64,000 nt of DNA from Flavivirga aquimarina (GCF_030540835.1 NZ_JAUOEK010000183.1:59701-123700); one strand, 5' to 3'; shown: positions 1 to 9,223, counted from the stretch's first letter. Numbers and translations are program-made. Notes: generated by a model not told the origin, from the sequence alone.

Positions 1-810
1 TAATTTGTCGTATGCTTTAGTTAGTACCGAAATGGCTTCGGCATAATTTAAAGCCTCTGCATCATTTAGTTCTAAAATAGTTGACTGTCGTTTTTTGGGC
101 ACAATCATAGCTTCAAACGGCCATACTGCCCAAAAAGGAATTAAAACGACAAATGAATCATTTTCAAAAATAATACGCTCTTGCTTTTCTAATTCCTGAG
201 CTAAATAGTCTCCTAAAAGACTGTTTTTATTTTTGTTATAATAATCTAGTTGTCTCGTGTTTTTTTTGTCAACCTCATTAGGGAGTGTAGATTGACTCCA
301 AATTTGTCCATGGGGGTGCGGATTGCTACAACCCATTACGGCTCCTTTGTTTTCAAATATTTGTACGTAGTTAATATTGGGGTTTTCTGAGAGTTCTTTA
401 AATTCCTTCTGCCAAGCGAAAACCACTTTTTGGATATCTTTAGGAGCCATGTCTGCCAAGCTTTTTGAATGGTCTGGGCTAAAGCAAATAACTTTGCATA
501 TTCCGGTTTCGCTTTCTGCGACTAACAAACCATCTTCAACCGAAAAAGATTTAGAGTCTTTTTGCAAGGCAGCAAAATCGTTGGTAAAAACAAATACATC
601 TTGATATTTTGGATTTACCTCGCCATTAATTCTGGTATTTCCTGCACATAAATAACATGAGTCATCGTAAGCTGGTCTAACAGTATTAGAAACGGCCTCG
701 TTTTGACCTTGCCATGGGCGTTTTGCACGATGTGGCGATACTAAAACCCATTCGCCGGTAAGTATATTTAAACGTTTATGAGAATAATCCTGTAAATCGG
801 TATGCGTCAT
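1..810 (-). CDS. galT: Galactose-1-phosphate uridylyltransferase, C-terminus beyond the window
   Basis: Transfers UMP from UDP-glucose to galactose-1-phosphate in the Leloir pathway. The reverse strand reads from an ATG at 810 (MTHTDLQDYSHKRLNIL) without a stop to base 1, giving about 270 codons; the family is usually about 340-350 residues, so the C-terminus lies outside. The early PHRAKRPWQGQ motif, a zinc-site-like CYLCAGN, and GCSNPHPHGQIW, whose HPH holds the uridylylated histidine, identify it. It starts 7 bp from the galK stop and is the last visible gene of a galactose operon running leftward. Confidence 0.95.
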   Translation of the reverse strand, partial: MTHTDLQDYSHKRLNILTGEWVLVSPHRAKRPWQGQNEAVSNTVRPAYDDSCYLCAGNTRINGEVNPKYQDVFVFTNDFAALQKDSKSFSVEDGLLVAESETGICKVICFSPDHSKSLADMAPKDIQKVVFAWQKEFKELSENPNINYVQIFENKGAVMGCSNPHPHGQIWSQSTLPNEVDKKNTRQLDYYNKNKNSLLGDYLAQELEKQERIIFENDSFVVLIPFWAVWPFEAMIVPKKRQSTILELNDAEALNYAEAISVLTKAYDKL

Positions 811-816
811 TTTAAA

Positions 817-1968
817 TTAATTATTTATTATATGTGTACCCTCAGATAATTTTATAAAGTATACAGAACAGGCTTTGTTAAATTTATTTTTATAAGCTAC
901 AGATACCGCTTCCCCAAAAGCTTTGGCTTCGCTTTTTGCTACTAGGTTTATGGTACAACCACCAAATCCGCCTCCCATCATTCTTGCACCTAACACATGC
1001 GTATTTGCTTTTGCCAGATCTACTAAAAAATCCAATTCATCACAACTCACTTTGTATTGATGTTGTAAACCTTGGTGCGATTTAAAAATTAAGCTTCCTA
1101 AGGTATCTAAATCGTTATTTTCAATAGCTTTTGATGCTTCTATAGCTCTATTGTTTTCTTGAATAACATATAATGCTTTTTGATAATTTTCTGGTGTTAC
1201 CTTGTCTTTTATAGTTTCTAAATCGGCTTCATTAGCATCCCTTAATGCTTTTATTCCAAGTAATTCAGCAATGCTTTCGCAAGCAGCACGTCTGTCGTTA
1301 TAGGCACTATCAGATAAACTATGCTTTACGTTCGTGTTAATTAGCATGAGTTGATGATTTTTAAAATCTATTTTATAAGGGTTAGATTCTACAGTCCTAC
1401 AATCTAATAACAATGCATTGTCTTTGATGCCAAACATGCTTGCGTATTGATCCATAATACCGCATTTTACACCAACATAATTGTGTTCTGCTTTTTGAGA
1501 TATTAAAATCATTTCGTGCTTAGTGAGTCCTAAATTGAATAACTCATTTAGACCAAATACAACACTGTTTTCTAATGCTGCGGAAGATGACATACCTGCA
1601 CCTCCTGGAATATCACCTTTAAAGACAATATTAAAATTACCTACAACTTTGTTTTTATTTTGAATTTGAGCAATGACACCAAACACATAATTTTCCCAAC
1701 TACCTTTGGTAGATGGTTTTAATTTATCTAAATCAAATTCTATACGGCTGTTTTTATTTAAAGCATAGGCTGTAGATACATTGGTGTCGCTTTTTTGTAT
1801 GGCGGCTGCAATGCCTTTATCTACTGCTGCAGGAAATACAAAGCCATCATTATAATCTGTATGTTCTCCAATAATATTAATCCGACCCGGAGAGAAAATA
1901 AGAATAGGTTCGGTTTTAAATGTATTGATGTATGCTGTTTTTACATCATTTATTAATGTGGTACTCAT
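817..1968 (-). CDS. galK: Galactokinase
   Basis: Phosphorylates galactose at C1 with ATP, the first committed Leloir step. The 383 residues are the normal length for a GHMP kinase. Visible motifs are the galactokinase signature PGRINIIGEHTDYNDG near residue 27, the glycine/serine-rich ATP loop GGAGMSSSAALENS near residue 122, and the C-terminal GHMP motif GARMMGGGFGGC near residue 340. It sits between the epimerase (12 bp upstream) and galT (7 bp downstream), so co-transcription is likely. Confidence 0.97.
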   Translation of the reverse strand: MSTTLINDVKTAYINTFKTEPILIFSPGRINIIGEHTDYNDGFVFPAAVDKGIAAAIQKSDTNVSTAYALNKNSRIEFDLDKLKPSTKGSWENYVFGVIAQIQNKNKVVGNFNIVFKGDIPGGAGMSSSAALENSVVFGLNELFNLGLTKHEMILISQKAEHNYVGVKCGIMDQYASMFGIKDNALLLDCRTVESNPYKIDFKNHQLMLINTNVKHSLSDSAYNDRRAACESIAELLGIKALRDANEADLETIKDKVTPENYQKALYVIQENNRAIEASKAIENNDLDTLGSLIFKSHQGLQHQYKVSCDELDFLVDLAKANTHVLGARMMGGGFGGCTINLVAKSEAKAFGEAVSVAYKNKFNKACSVYFIKLSEGTHIINN

Positions 1969-1980
1969 TATTGTTATTCG

Positions 1981-2874
1981 TTAAAAATTGCTATTTACTT
2001 TTAGGTTCCAGGTAATATTATAAATGGCATTTGCATCTAAAACCTCTAAACCAATTTTATTATTAAAACTATCTGAAACACCTGTTGTAGGCTCTATAGC
2101 TATCGTGTTTAATTTAGGAGGTGTGTAAACTTGGAGAAAATTATCCTTTCCTGTAGACTCAATTGTTAATTGATATTTAGGGGTATGGAAGGTTACTTCT
2201 TTTGAATCTAAAACCCAGCAATCGTCCAACGATTTGTCATAGATATTAAAGACGTCTTTTAATTCGAAATCTTCTATACCTGTTGTTATATTTCTTTTAT
2301 CTAAAACTAATTTTTTACTGCTATTAAAATGTAGTGTACTATTAAATAAATCGGCACTTAAAAAATAAGGATGCCAACCTAAAGTAAATGGAAATGCTTT
2401 AGAATCTGTGTTTTTTACAAATACATTTAAGCTTAAATCATTTGGAGTAAAAACATATTTTAATTGAATAGTATAGGTATAGGGAAACCCGATAGATAGC
2501 TCGGTTTCTTTGTATTCTAATAAAATAGATGCAGAATCGCTACTGGTTTTTTTCTCTATTACTCGAAACGTTTTATTATAAACCAATCCATGTAAAGCAT
2601 TGTTTTCTTCTTTTACATTAATTTCAAATTGAAACGCTTTATTGTTAAAAGTATATGCTCCGTCCTTTATTCTGTTAGCAAATGGAAATAAAATTGAAGA
2701 TGCATAGGTGTTTGAATAGGATAGTGGTGATAAATCCTTTATAATGGCATGTCCGTTTAATGTTAATTCTTGCAAACTTGCCCCTGCATTGAGGTTAATT
2801 TTTCCGTATGCCTTGTGTTTAGAGTTTTCAATCTCTAAAGTATTTAATGTTTTGTTATGATTAATTCGATACAC
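1981..2874 (-). CDS. Aldose 1-epimerase family protein (galactose mutarotase-like)
   Basis: Likely interconverts alpha and beta anomers of galactose or glucose to feed the kinase. The 297-residue protein has the mutarotase beta-sandwich pattern: ILFPFANRIKDG near residue 61, NALHGLVYN with the catalytic-type His near residue 92, and LGWHPYF near residue 165. It is shorter than classical GalM (about 340 residues) and resembles the YeaD/LacX-like branch, so substrate is inferred from its place between galK and the GntR regulator. No signal peptide is seen, so it should be cytoplasmic. Confidence 0.88.
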   Translation of the reverse strand: MYRINHNKTLNTLEIENSKHKAYGKINLNAGASLQELTLNGHAIIKDLSPLSYSNTYASSILFPFANRIKDGAYTFNNKAFQFEINVKEENNALHGLVYNKTFRVIEKKTSSDSASILLEYKETELSIGFPYTYTIQLKYVFTPNDLSLNVFVKNTDSKAFPFTLGWHPYFLSADLFNSTLHFNSSKKLVLDKRNITTGIEDFELKDVFNIYDKSLDDCWVLDSKEVTFHTPKYQLTIESTGKDNFLQVYTPPKLNTIAIEPTTGVSDSFNNKIGLEVLDANAIYNITWNLKVNSNF

Positions 2875-2896
2875 TATTATGTTTTGATTTTGTTTA

Positions 2897-3889
2897 TTAC
2901 AATGAATTTCTGATAATTAATTTATTAGTGTTTTCTACTTTAATTTGTTCCTTATTTAATATCATTTCTGCTAAACGCTGCCCCATGATGTTAAAATCTG
3001 TAGAAATGGTTGTAATACCACCCTCTACAATCTCTTTAAGTAAGGTGTCATTATATGAAATAATACCAATATCTTTTTTTAACGATAGGTTTTTACTTTT
3101 CATTTTTTTTATAATTTGAAGTAAGCTTTTATCGTCTGGCATAATGTATAATTCTCCCTTTTTTAAAACCCTGTTAGCTAATGAGCTTATAACCTCAAAA
3201 GGCATTTTGTTTTCTTTACAGAACATATTAAAGCCTTTTAACATGCCAAGAGGTTGTTTGTCTTCGGAAAAAATTAAAACTATTTTTTCATATTTTTTTA
3301 TGAGATGCCATGCTTTGGTAAGGTTTTTAAAAATTACTTTTTCAAAATTTTGATAAATAGCGGCGTATTCAAGTAAATCGTCATGTATTTGATCTAAAAT
3401 ATACACCTTATCCTTTGGTAGTTTTTTTATATCCTCATTAGTATCAGTAAGGTTTGCCGGCATAATAACATAGAAATTGTAATTCCCAACGTTATCATTA
3501 ATTAATTTGTTAAAAACAGTTCTGTTGAAATGATGGAAAAAAATATCTACTTGAATATTACCTCCTAAATTTTCTAAAAAGGAATTGTATAAGTCTTCTT
3601 TAAAAGAATTTAGCTCATCGAAAAGCAAAAATATTTTTTGAGTAATGTTTACATCTTCACTGGCAATGTAATATCCTTTACCAACAATAGATTGAATAAT
3701 ACCTCTGTTCTTTAACTCATTAAAAGCCATTAAAACAGTATCTCTTGAAAGTTTATGTTTGTCCTTAATACTATTAATAGAAGGAATTTGATCCCCTTTT
3801 TGCAAAGCACCGGAAAGAATAGCATGCTCAATCGAATGGATTATCTGCTTATATTTTGGGACTCCAATTTTCTTCTTAATTTTTATCAT
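2897..3889 (-). CDS. GntR-family transcriptional regulator with LacI-like sensor domain
   Basis: Residues 1-75 form a GntR winged helix (VPKYKQIIHSIEHAIL, KLSRDTVLMAFNEL, GIIQSIVGKGYYIAS). The rest looks like a periplasmic-binding-protein fold of the LacI type, ending with DIGIISYNDTLLKEIVEGGITT. This architecture is typical of Bacteroidetes sugar-operon regulators. It is the first gene of the leftward galactose operon and is divergent from the symporter at 4036, so it probably controls both directions. Two dyad sites lie in the 146-bp divergent spacer. Confidence 0.92.
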   Translation of the reverse strand: MIKIKKKIGVPKYKQIIHSIEHAILSGALQKGDQIPSINSIKDKHKLSRDTVLMAFNELKNRGIIQSIVGKGYYIASEDVNITQKIFLLFDELNSFKEDLYNSFLENLGGNIQVDIFFHHFNRTVFNKLINDNVGNYNFYVIMPANLTDTNEDIKKLPKDKVYILDQIHDDLLEYAAIYQNFEKVIFKNLTKAWHLIKKYEKIVLIFSEDKQPLGMLKGFNMFCKENKMPFEVISSLANRVLKKGELYIMPDDKSLLQIIKKMKSKNLSLKKDIGIISYNDTLLKEIVEGGITTISTDFNIMGQRLAEMILNKEQIKVENTNKLIIRNSL

Positions 3890-3893
3890 AACC

Positions 3894-3909
3894 TGCTACA
3901 AATGTAGCA
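3894..3909. promoter_or_regulatory. Palindromic operator candidate upstream of the GntR gene
   Basis: TGCTACA and TGTAGCA form perfect 7-bp arms around AA, only 4 bp upstream of the regulator's start codon. The position suits autorepression, but no expression data are available. Confidence 0.45.
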
Positions 3910-3929
3910 TTATTTTTTCTAAAAAACAT

Positions 3930-3945
3930 ACTAGACCCTACTAGT
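3930..3945. promoter_or_regulatory. Second dyad in the divergent galactose promoter region
   Basis: ACTAG and CTAGT flank a 6-bp spacer, midway between the regulator and symporter starts. It could be the operator shared by both divergent transcripts. This is inferred from symmetry and position only. Confidence 0.4.
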
Positions 3946-3989
3946 TTGTTTTTTTATGTAAAACATGCATTATTTTTAAATTAAATTTC

Positions 3990-3997
3990 TATATTTG
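3990..3997 (+). promoter_or_regulatory. -7 promoter element of the symporter gene
   Basis: TATATTTG matches the Bacteroidetes -7 consensus TAnnTTTG and lies 38 bp upstream of the symporter ATG. The matching -33 TTG is not well conserved, which would fit a regulated promoter. Confidence 0.5.
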
Positions 3998-4035
3998 ATC
4001 TTAATTTTTCACTAACTAAACTAATTTATTTTACT

Positions 4036-5664
4036 ATGACAGCAGGATTTGAAATGTGGGATTATGTAGTCTTTGTCGCTTACGCCATTTTAATTTTAGG
4101 AGTAGGGTTGTGGGTGTCTCGAGATAAAGATGGGCATCAAAAGAATGCTGAAGATTATTTCTTAGCAAGTAAGTCTTTACCGTGGTGGGCCATAGGAACA
4201 TCATTAATTGCAGCTAATATTTCGGCAGAACAATTTATTGGTATGTCCGGATCTGGATTTGCTTTGGGGTTAGCTATTGCATCTTATGAGTGGATGGCAG
4301 CTTTAACTTTAATTATAGTAGGTAAATATTTCTTACCTATTTTTATTGAAAAAGGCCTTTATACGATTCCAGAATTTGTTGAAAAACGATTTTCAACTAA
4401 TTTAAAAACAATACTAGCTGTATTTTGGTTAGCGCTTTACATTTTTGTAAATCTGGCTTCTGTTCTATATTTAGGAGGATTAGCAATCGAAACCATTATG
4501 GGAATCGATATGATGCATGCTATAATTGGTTTAGCATTATTTGCGGCAGCTTATTCTTTATACGGTGGTTTGTCTGCTGTGGCATGGACCGATGTTATAC
4601 AAGTTGTGTTTTTAGTATTAGGTGGTTTGGTTACTACATATTTAGCATTAAATACAGTGTCTGGAGGAGAAGGTGTTTTATCTGGTTTCTCTAAAGTTGT
4701 AGAAGCAGCTCCTGATAAATTCCATATGATCCTTGAAGAGACTAATGAAAACTATGTAAACTTACCTGGTATTTGGGTATTAATAGGAGGTCTATGGGTC
4801 GCTAACTTATACTATTGGGGTTTTAATCAATACATCATACAAAGAACTTTAGCAGCAAAATCTTTAAAGGAGTCTCAAAAAGGAATTTTATTGGCTGCGT
4901 TCTTAAAACTTATCATACCTGTAGTAGTAGTTGTTCCTGGAATAGCGGCTTACGTGATGGTAAACGATCCGTCAATTATGGCTAATTTGGGAGAGGCAGG
5001 TATGTTAAATGTACCTACTACAGATCAAGCCGATAAAGCGTATCCTTGGTTGTTACAATTTTTACCAGTAGGGCTTAAAGGAGTTGCTTTTGCTGCTTTA
5101 GCTGCTGCTATTGTATCTTCTTTAGCGTCTATGCTAAATTCAACATCAACTATATTCACTATGGATATATACAAACAATATATAAATAAAGATGCTAACG
5201 ATAAAACAACGGTAAATGTGGGACGTATTTCTGCTGCAGTAGCTTTGTTAATCGCTGTGATTGTAGCGCCTCTTTTAGGAGGGATCGATCAAGCATTTCA
5301 GTTTATTCAAGAATACACAGGTATTGTAAGTCCGGGAATACTAGCCGTGTTTATTTTAGGTTTATTCTGGAAAAAAACAACAAACAATGCAGCCATTTGG
5401 GGAGCTATTTTATCTATTCCAATTGCATTAGCTCTTAAATTCTTGCCTATTCCGGTATTTGAGCCATGGATGCATCAAATGGGTATAACGACATTGTTAT
5501 CTATGCTAGTTATAGTGATAATAAGCAATATACAAAATAAAGGAGCAGATGACCCTAAAGGGATTCCGCTTACTAAAGAGCTATTTAAAACAACGCCATT
5601 ATTTAATGTAGGTTCGTTTGCGATTATGATTATCCTAACAGTACTTTATGCGTTATTTTGGTAA
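4036..5664 (+). CDS. Sodium/solute symporter, SSS family (probable galactose/glucose importer)
   Basis: A 542-residue inner-membrane transporter with about 14 hydrophobic segments. Sodium:solute-symporter signatures are present: LPWWAIGTSLIAANISAEQF near residue 50, the GGLSAVAWTDVIQ block near residue 178, and the ASMLNSTSTIFTMDIYK block near residue 368. SglT-like proteins of this length import galactose or glucose with Na+. The sugar is inferred from divergence to galT/galK and the GntR regulator. The ATG at 4036 starts the hydrophilic N-terminus expected for the family. Confidence 0.93.
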   Translation: MTAGFEMWDYVVFVAYAILILGVGLWVSRDKDGHQKNAEDYFLASKSLPWWAIGTSLIAANISAEQFIGMSGSGFALGLAIASYEWMAALTLIIVGKYFLPIFIEKGLYTIPEFVEKRFSTNLKTILAVFWLALYIFVNLASVLYLGGLAIETIMGIDMMHAIIGLALFAAAYSLYGGLSAVAWTDVIQVVFLVLGGLVTTYLALNTVSGGEGVLSGFSKVVEAAPDKFHMILEETNENYVNLPGIWVLIGGLWVANLYYWGFNQYIIQRTLAAKSLKESQKGILLAAFLKLIIPVVVVVPGIAAYVMVNDPSIMANLGEAGMLNVPTTDQADKAYPWLLQFLPVGLKGVAFAALAAAIVSSLASMLNSTSTIFTMDIYKQYINKDANDKTTVNVGRISAAVALLIAVIVAPLLGGIDQAFQFIQEYTGIVSPGILAVFILGLFWKKTTNNAAIWGAILSIPIALALKFLPIPVFEPWMHQMGITTLLSMLVIVIISNIQNKGADDPKGIPLTKELFKTTPLFNVGSFAIMIILTVLYALFW

Positions 5665-5690
5665 TAATTAAATAGATAGATATTTAAATT

Positions 5691-5721
5691 GAAAGCACCA
5701 TGTAAAAGTGGTGCTTTCTTA
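5691..5721 (+). terminator. Rho-independent terminator of the symporter gene
   Basis: GAAAGCACCA and TGGTGCTTTC form a perfect 10-bp stem with an 8-base loop, 26 bp after the stop codon and followed by TT. It ends the symporter transcript. Confidence 0.8.
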
Positions 5722-5822
5722 ATATAAAGCTATGGGAAACATACTTGGGAGTTTATAAATGGTTATGGTAAGTATCATGTTTTAAAAGCATTATGGGAAA
5801 CCAAAAAAAATATAAACATTTC

Positions 5823-5855
5823 TTTTGGTTAGATTTATAGTTAATTTTATATTTG
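5823..5855 (+). promoter_or_regulatory. Promoter of the tRNA-Arg gene
   Basis: TTTTGG at 5823-5828 and TATATTTG at 5848-5855 match the Bacteroidetes -33 and -7 elements with about 20 bp between them, 30 bp upstream of the tRNA. Confidence 0.65.
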
Positions 5856-5885
5856 CACACCGGAAATCAGAAATGTTTTCTTTTA

Positions 5886-5959
5886 GGGCTCTTAGCTCAG
5901 CTGGATAGAGCACCTCCCTTCTAAGGAGGCGGTCGAAGGTTCGAATCCTTCAGGGCTCA
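5886..5959 (+). tRNA. tRNA-Arg (anticodon TCT)
   Basis: The 74 bases fold as a cloverleaf. The acceptor is GGGCTCT with AGGGCTC (two G-U pairs), the D stem GCTC/GAGC, the anticodon stem CCTCC/GGAGG with loop CTTCTAA, and the T arm GAAGG-TTCGAAT-CCTTC. The anticodon TCT is at 5920-5922, the discriminator is A5959, and CCA is not encoded. A terminator hairpin follows directly. Confidence 0.96.
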
Positions 5960-6371
5960 CGAAAAGCTTCACTAGACATAGTGAGGCTTTTTTGTTTTTG
6001 GTACTATCTGTAATTTTTTGGGACATAGACAAAAGGGATCATTCCTAAAAGTTGTGTTTAAGCAAAAATTCTAGTTAATCTTAAACAGGAATAATTCCAA
6101 TTTTTACAGCATTAAGCTGAGTATTGAGAGCTTTATAACTGGTCGATTCCGTATCTTTATACCGATGAACAAGTTTAGTCTAATCTCTTCGTATTAATTA
6201 GCAATAATGAAAATGTTCCTGAGACGGAACGTTTTTAATTTCTTTATCACTAAACAAAATTTTATATAAATATTCTTAGTAATCTTTTATAGATTTTATA
6301 TTTTTGAAAGAAAAATCTTTTTTTAGAAGGAAAATATCTATATTGTTAACATTTAATTTTTTTCTAAAAAA
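5960..6371. other. Intergenic stretch before the SIR2 gene, with a possible relic ORF
   Basis: Apart from the repeat and terminator, this 412-bp stretch has no intact gene. On the minus strand, 6167 to 6081 reads 28 protein-like codons ending with a stop (HRYKDTESTSYKALNTQLNA, then VKIGIIPV), with frame breaks upstream. It could be the degraded end of a transposase or integrase, but no family motif is certain. The 130 bp immediately before 6372 are very AT-rich and probably hold the promoter. Confidence 0.4.
5962..6000 (+). repeat. Left copy of 39-bp direct repeat; doubles as the tRNA-Arg terminator
   Basis: The repeat begins three bases after the tRNA and contains a hairpin with arms AAGCTTCACTA and TAGTGAGGCTT around GACA, followed by a T-rich tail. 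An exact 39-base copy lies at 9063-9101 on the other side of the SIR2 gene. A terminator repeated on both sides of cargo next to a tRNA is what insertion into the tRNA's downstream region would leave. Confidence 0.85.
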
Positions 6372-8948
6372 ATGGAAGAAGCAGATTATAAAAAGCAATC
6401 AATATCTAACTTAAAACTCCTTGCCAAGGAATTGGCATATAACTATTTTGACGCATCATCCATTGACCTTTATCCGAAATGCGATAATGAGAGTAATGAG
6501 AAGAAGGAAAGTGAATATAGGATAAATGAAGGTAAAATAAGTGATTTAAAAAAAGATGTCATTAAAGATTTTGTTGAAGGCATTGAAGGAAAATCATTAG
6601 AAATTAATGAAGAATCTAGAATTTCAGATAGTTCAATAAAATATTCAAGGAACATATTAGTTATAGGGGCTGGATGTAGTTATAATGCTTTTGAAAACAT
6701 TCCTTTGGCAGATAAGGCTATAGAGGAAATTCATAAAAGAACGGTTGTAGATAAGAGTAATAATTTGACCTTCTTTGATTTATTAGGAAATGGGCTATTA
6801 GAAAAAACAGAAGGTAAAAAGCTACCTAATAAAGAGGACAAATACCAAATAGTGGACGGAGTTATAGAGAAATATAATGCAGAGTATCGTAAACAAAAAT
6901 TAATTAGAAAAGATTATACGGATTCTGGCAAATTAGATTTTGAAACATCATTGAGTTTACTCACAAACTTCCTACCCGTATCTAAAATAAGGGCGTTAAT
7001 AAAGGATACGTATGATTACAGGTATAGCCCAACTCTTTTTTATGAAATAGTAGCCCACCTTTTTAAGCATAGATTTATTGATATCATAATTAATTTTAAT
7101 TTTGATGAACTTTTAGACCAAGCAATTGAAGATGAAATTGGGGATGGTGGATTTGATAAAATAATTTCTGATGGAGATTGTAAACCTCTCGATCAGCTTT
7201 TCTTAGAAGGAAGATTACGTCAGCCCCTTTACATAAAACCTCATGGTACTGTTAGTCACAAAAGTACTTTAAGATTTACTAAAGACCATTATCATGAACT
7301 TCCTTTGGATATGAGAGAGTTTCTTGAAGAGATTTTTGCTGCTGTTGATGGAGATATAAAGAAGAAAATAAACCTGATCACAGTAGGATTCAAAATGGAA
7401 AGTATTGAATTTAATGAGATTTTGAAAAAAAACCTTCCTCTTAATTCACAAATATTCTCTTTTTACTATGAAAAAGAAGTAGGTGTTAGTAAGGCTGAAA
7501 AAGAAGTAGATGATAAATATGAGTACAATAAAGGTATAATAATCAACTTATTTAAGGATAAAGTCTCTCATACTCCAAAAATATATCTTATTGGTCATGA
7601 GTTTTTTTTAAAAAATTTAAATGAAATAAATCTATCTGAAAATAATAATTTGAATATAGGTTTAGATGTAACTAAAACTAGTTTAGGTAACACTTTTCAT
7701 GTGTTGTTCGAAATTCTATCGAGTTATTTTACCCATAAATATAAACCAAGACAAATATATAAGCACCTTTTAATTGCGGAAATTTTTGGAAATACAAAGT
7801 TTTGGAAAAATCTTCAAGTTCCTGAAAATATGACTAAAGAAGAGGTGTTAGAAATACCTTTGGGAAAATCGTATTATTCAAAAGATTATTTCACATCTTC
7901 AAAATATTTTAAAGATAGAGTATTAGTTGAAATTTTAATTAACCTTGCCGTAAACCAAGGAAAAGTAAACCTGTCTATTCTTATGAGTGGTCTTGTGGGA
8001 AATTATTATTCTCTATATTATGAGAAGCATAAAGGTGATAAATTAACCTTAATGAAATTAATAGAACGTATCGGTTTGAAAGATAATGAAGATTCATTGG
8101 GCTATAAATATTTAGAAATTCCCCAAGAAACTAAAGAAGCTAAACCTTCAGAATTTTTGAACAAGGTTATTACTGAGGTTATTACTCGACTTGTTGATAA
8201 TGATAAAGCAGAATGTTATTTCTCGGATGAATTTAGAAAACATCTAAAGGATGGAAATACTAGGGAAAAAGTCATAACTCTTTTCGAAAAGATTCATAGG
8301 GCAAATAACTCTAAAATTCATTCTCAATTCCGTAATCCTATTTATCATATGTTTCAAAAATATAAAATTACAGATTTAGTAAGTACGGACTTGTTAAATG
8401 ATTTGCATTTTACCGTTGGATTGCAAGACAAAAGAATTAACACTATTTGTGTTATTGCGGATTATGGTTATCAAGTTTCAAAATTCCTTAAAGATATTAT
8501 AGGTAAGAACATAGATGTTTATCTTATTTTACAAGAAAAGGAAGGAGTTGAAAAGAATATATCTATCCTTAGAAAATTAGTTTTAGAAAGTTTTAAATCT
8601 AACAATCAATTTCTAGTTTATGATAAAGCTCTTCTTTGGTTCGACGAAAGAATACATATTTTCTCGCTTCCAATTAATGACCATAATTATCATATGACTT
8701 TGTTTTTAGAATTAGATACTAATGAGCCTTTAATAAAACAGAAGGATAATGTAATTCAAGCAATATATTATTATAAATGGGGGCTTTCTAAAAGAATTAA
8801 CCCAATTCGAATGGTAGAAAAAGAAAATTTCGAATATCTTTTGAACAGATTTGTAGAACATTTAGAGAAAGTAAAGCAATATTATGGTGATAACAAGAAA
8901 AGATTAGAACCCTTAGAGTCATTGATAAATGGTAATTTAATAAACTAA
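6372..8948 (+). CDS. SIR2-domain protein, candidate antiphage NADase
   Basis: An 858-residue soluble protein without signal peptide. Residues about 93-350 look like a divergent SIR2 fold: NILVIGAGCSYN (94-105) is the NAD-binding glycine loop, INFNFDELLDQ (240-250) resembles the SIR2 NxD region, KPHGTVSHKST (289-299) carries the likely catalytic His291, and LITVGF (335-340) matches the VGYS-type strand. The remaining roughly 500 residues match nothing I recognise and may sense phage. Related SIR2 proteins (ThsA, DSR-type, SIR2-pAgo) deplete NAD+ during abortive infection; that role is inferred here. It stands alone between 39-bp direct repeats beside a tRNA, with no integrase. Confidence 0.75.
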   Translation: MEEADYKKQSISNLKLLAKELAYNYFDASSIDLYPKCDNESNEKKESEYRINEGKISDLKKDVIKDFVEGIEGKSLEINEESRISDSSIKYSRNILVIGAGCSYNAFENIPLADKAIEEIHKRTVVDKSNNLTFFDLLGNGLLEKTEGKKLPNKEDKYQIVDGVIEKYNAEYRKQKLIRKDYTDSGKLDFETSLSLLTNFLPVSKIRALIKDTYDYRYSPTLFYEIVAHLFKHRFIDIIINFNFDELLDQAIEDEIGDGGFDKIISDGDCKPLDQLFLEGRLRQPLYIKPHGTVSHKSTLRFTKDHYHELPLDMREFLEEIFAAVDGDIKKKINLITVGFKMESIEFNEILKKNLPLNSQIFSFYYEKEVGVSKAEKEVDDKYEYNKGIIINLFKDKVSHTPKIYLIGHEFFLKNLNEINLSENNNLNIGLDVTKTSLGNTFHVLFEILSSYFTHKYKPRQIYKHLLIAEIFGNTKFWKNLQVPENMTKEEVLEIPLGKSYYSKDYFTSSKYFKDRVLVEILINLAVNQGKVNLSILMSGLVGNYYSLYYEKHKGDKLTLMKLIERIGLKDNEDSLGYKYLEIPQETKEAKPSEFLNKVITEVITRLVDNDKAECYFSDEFRKHLKDGNTREKVITLFEKIHRANNSKIHSQFRNPIYHMFQKYKITDLVSTDLLNDLHFTVGLQDKRINTICVIADYGYQVSKFLKDIIGKNIDVYLILQEKEGVEKNISILRKLVLESFKSNNQFLVYDKALLWFDERIHIFSLPINDHNYHMTLFLELDTNEPLIKQKDNVIQAIYYYKWGLSKRINPIRMVEKENFEYLLNRFVEHLEKVKQYYGDNKKRLEPLESLINGNLIN

Positions 8949-9062
8949 ATGTAAATAAATATCTAATAAGAGTTAATCAATTCTGTTAAAATATTATAAT
9001 TTAATAAGTTCCAAGACTCTGTTTGTTTATTAAATATCAATCCATAATCATTTTACGAATGA

Positions 9063-9101
9063 AAAAGCTTCACTAGACATAGTGAGGCTTTTTTGTTTTT
9101 G
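9063..9101 (+). repeat. Right copy of the 39-bp direct repeat (terminator hairpin)
   Basis: Identical over 39 bases to 5962-6000, including the hairpin and T-tail. It lies 114 bp after the SIR2 stop and would terminate that gene as well. The start-to-start distance of 3101 bp defines the putative inserted segment. The rest of the 8949-9223 spacer shows no gene. Confidence 0.85.
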
Positions 9102-9223
9102 TAGGGTTTGTGGTTCTTTATAGATTTTTTAATCCATGACCTTTGCAGAATTAATTTTTAATGAGAGCATGTGTTTTTTATGGTCTTGTACATAGATTAC
9201 TGATGTTGGGCGTAAATTTTTTT

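Noticed and set aside
5986..9101. A second tRNA at the right repeat
   Set aside because: Only the terminator hairpin is repeated; no acceptor stem or anticodon arm occurs near 9063.
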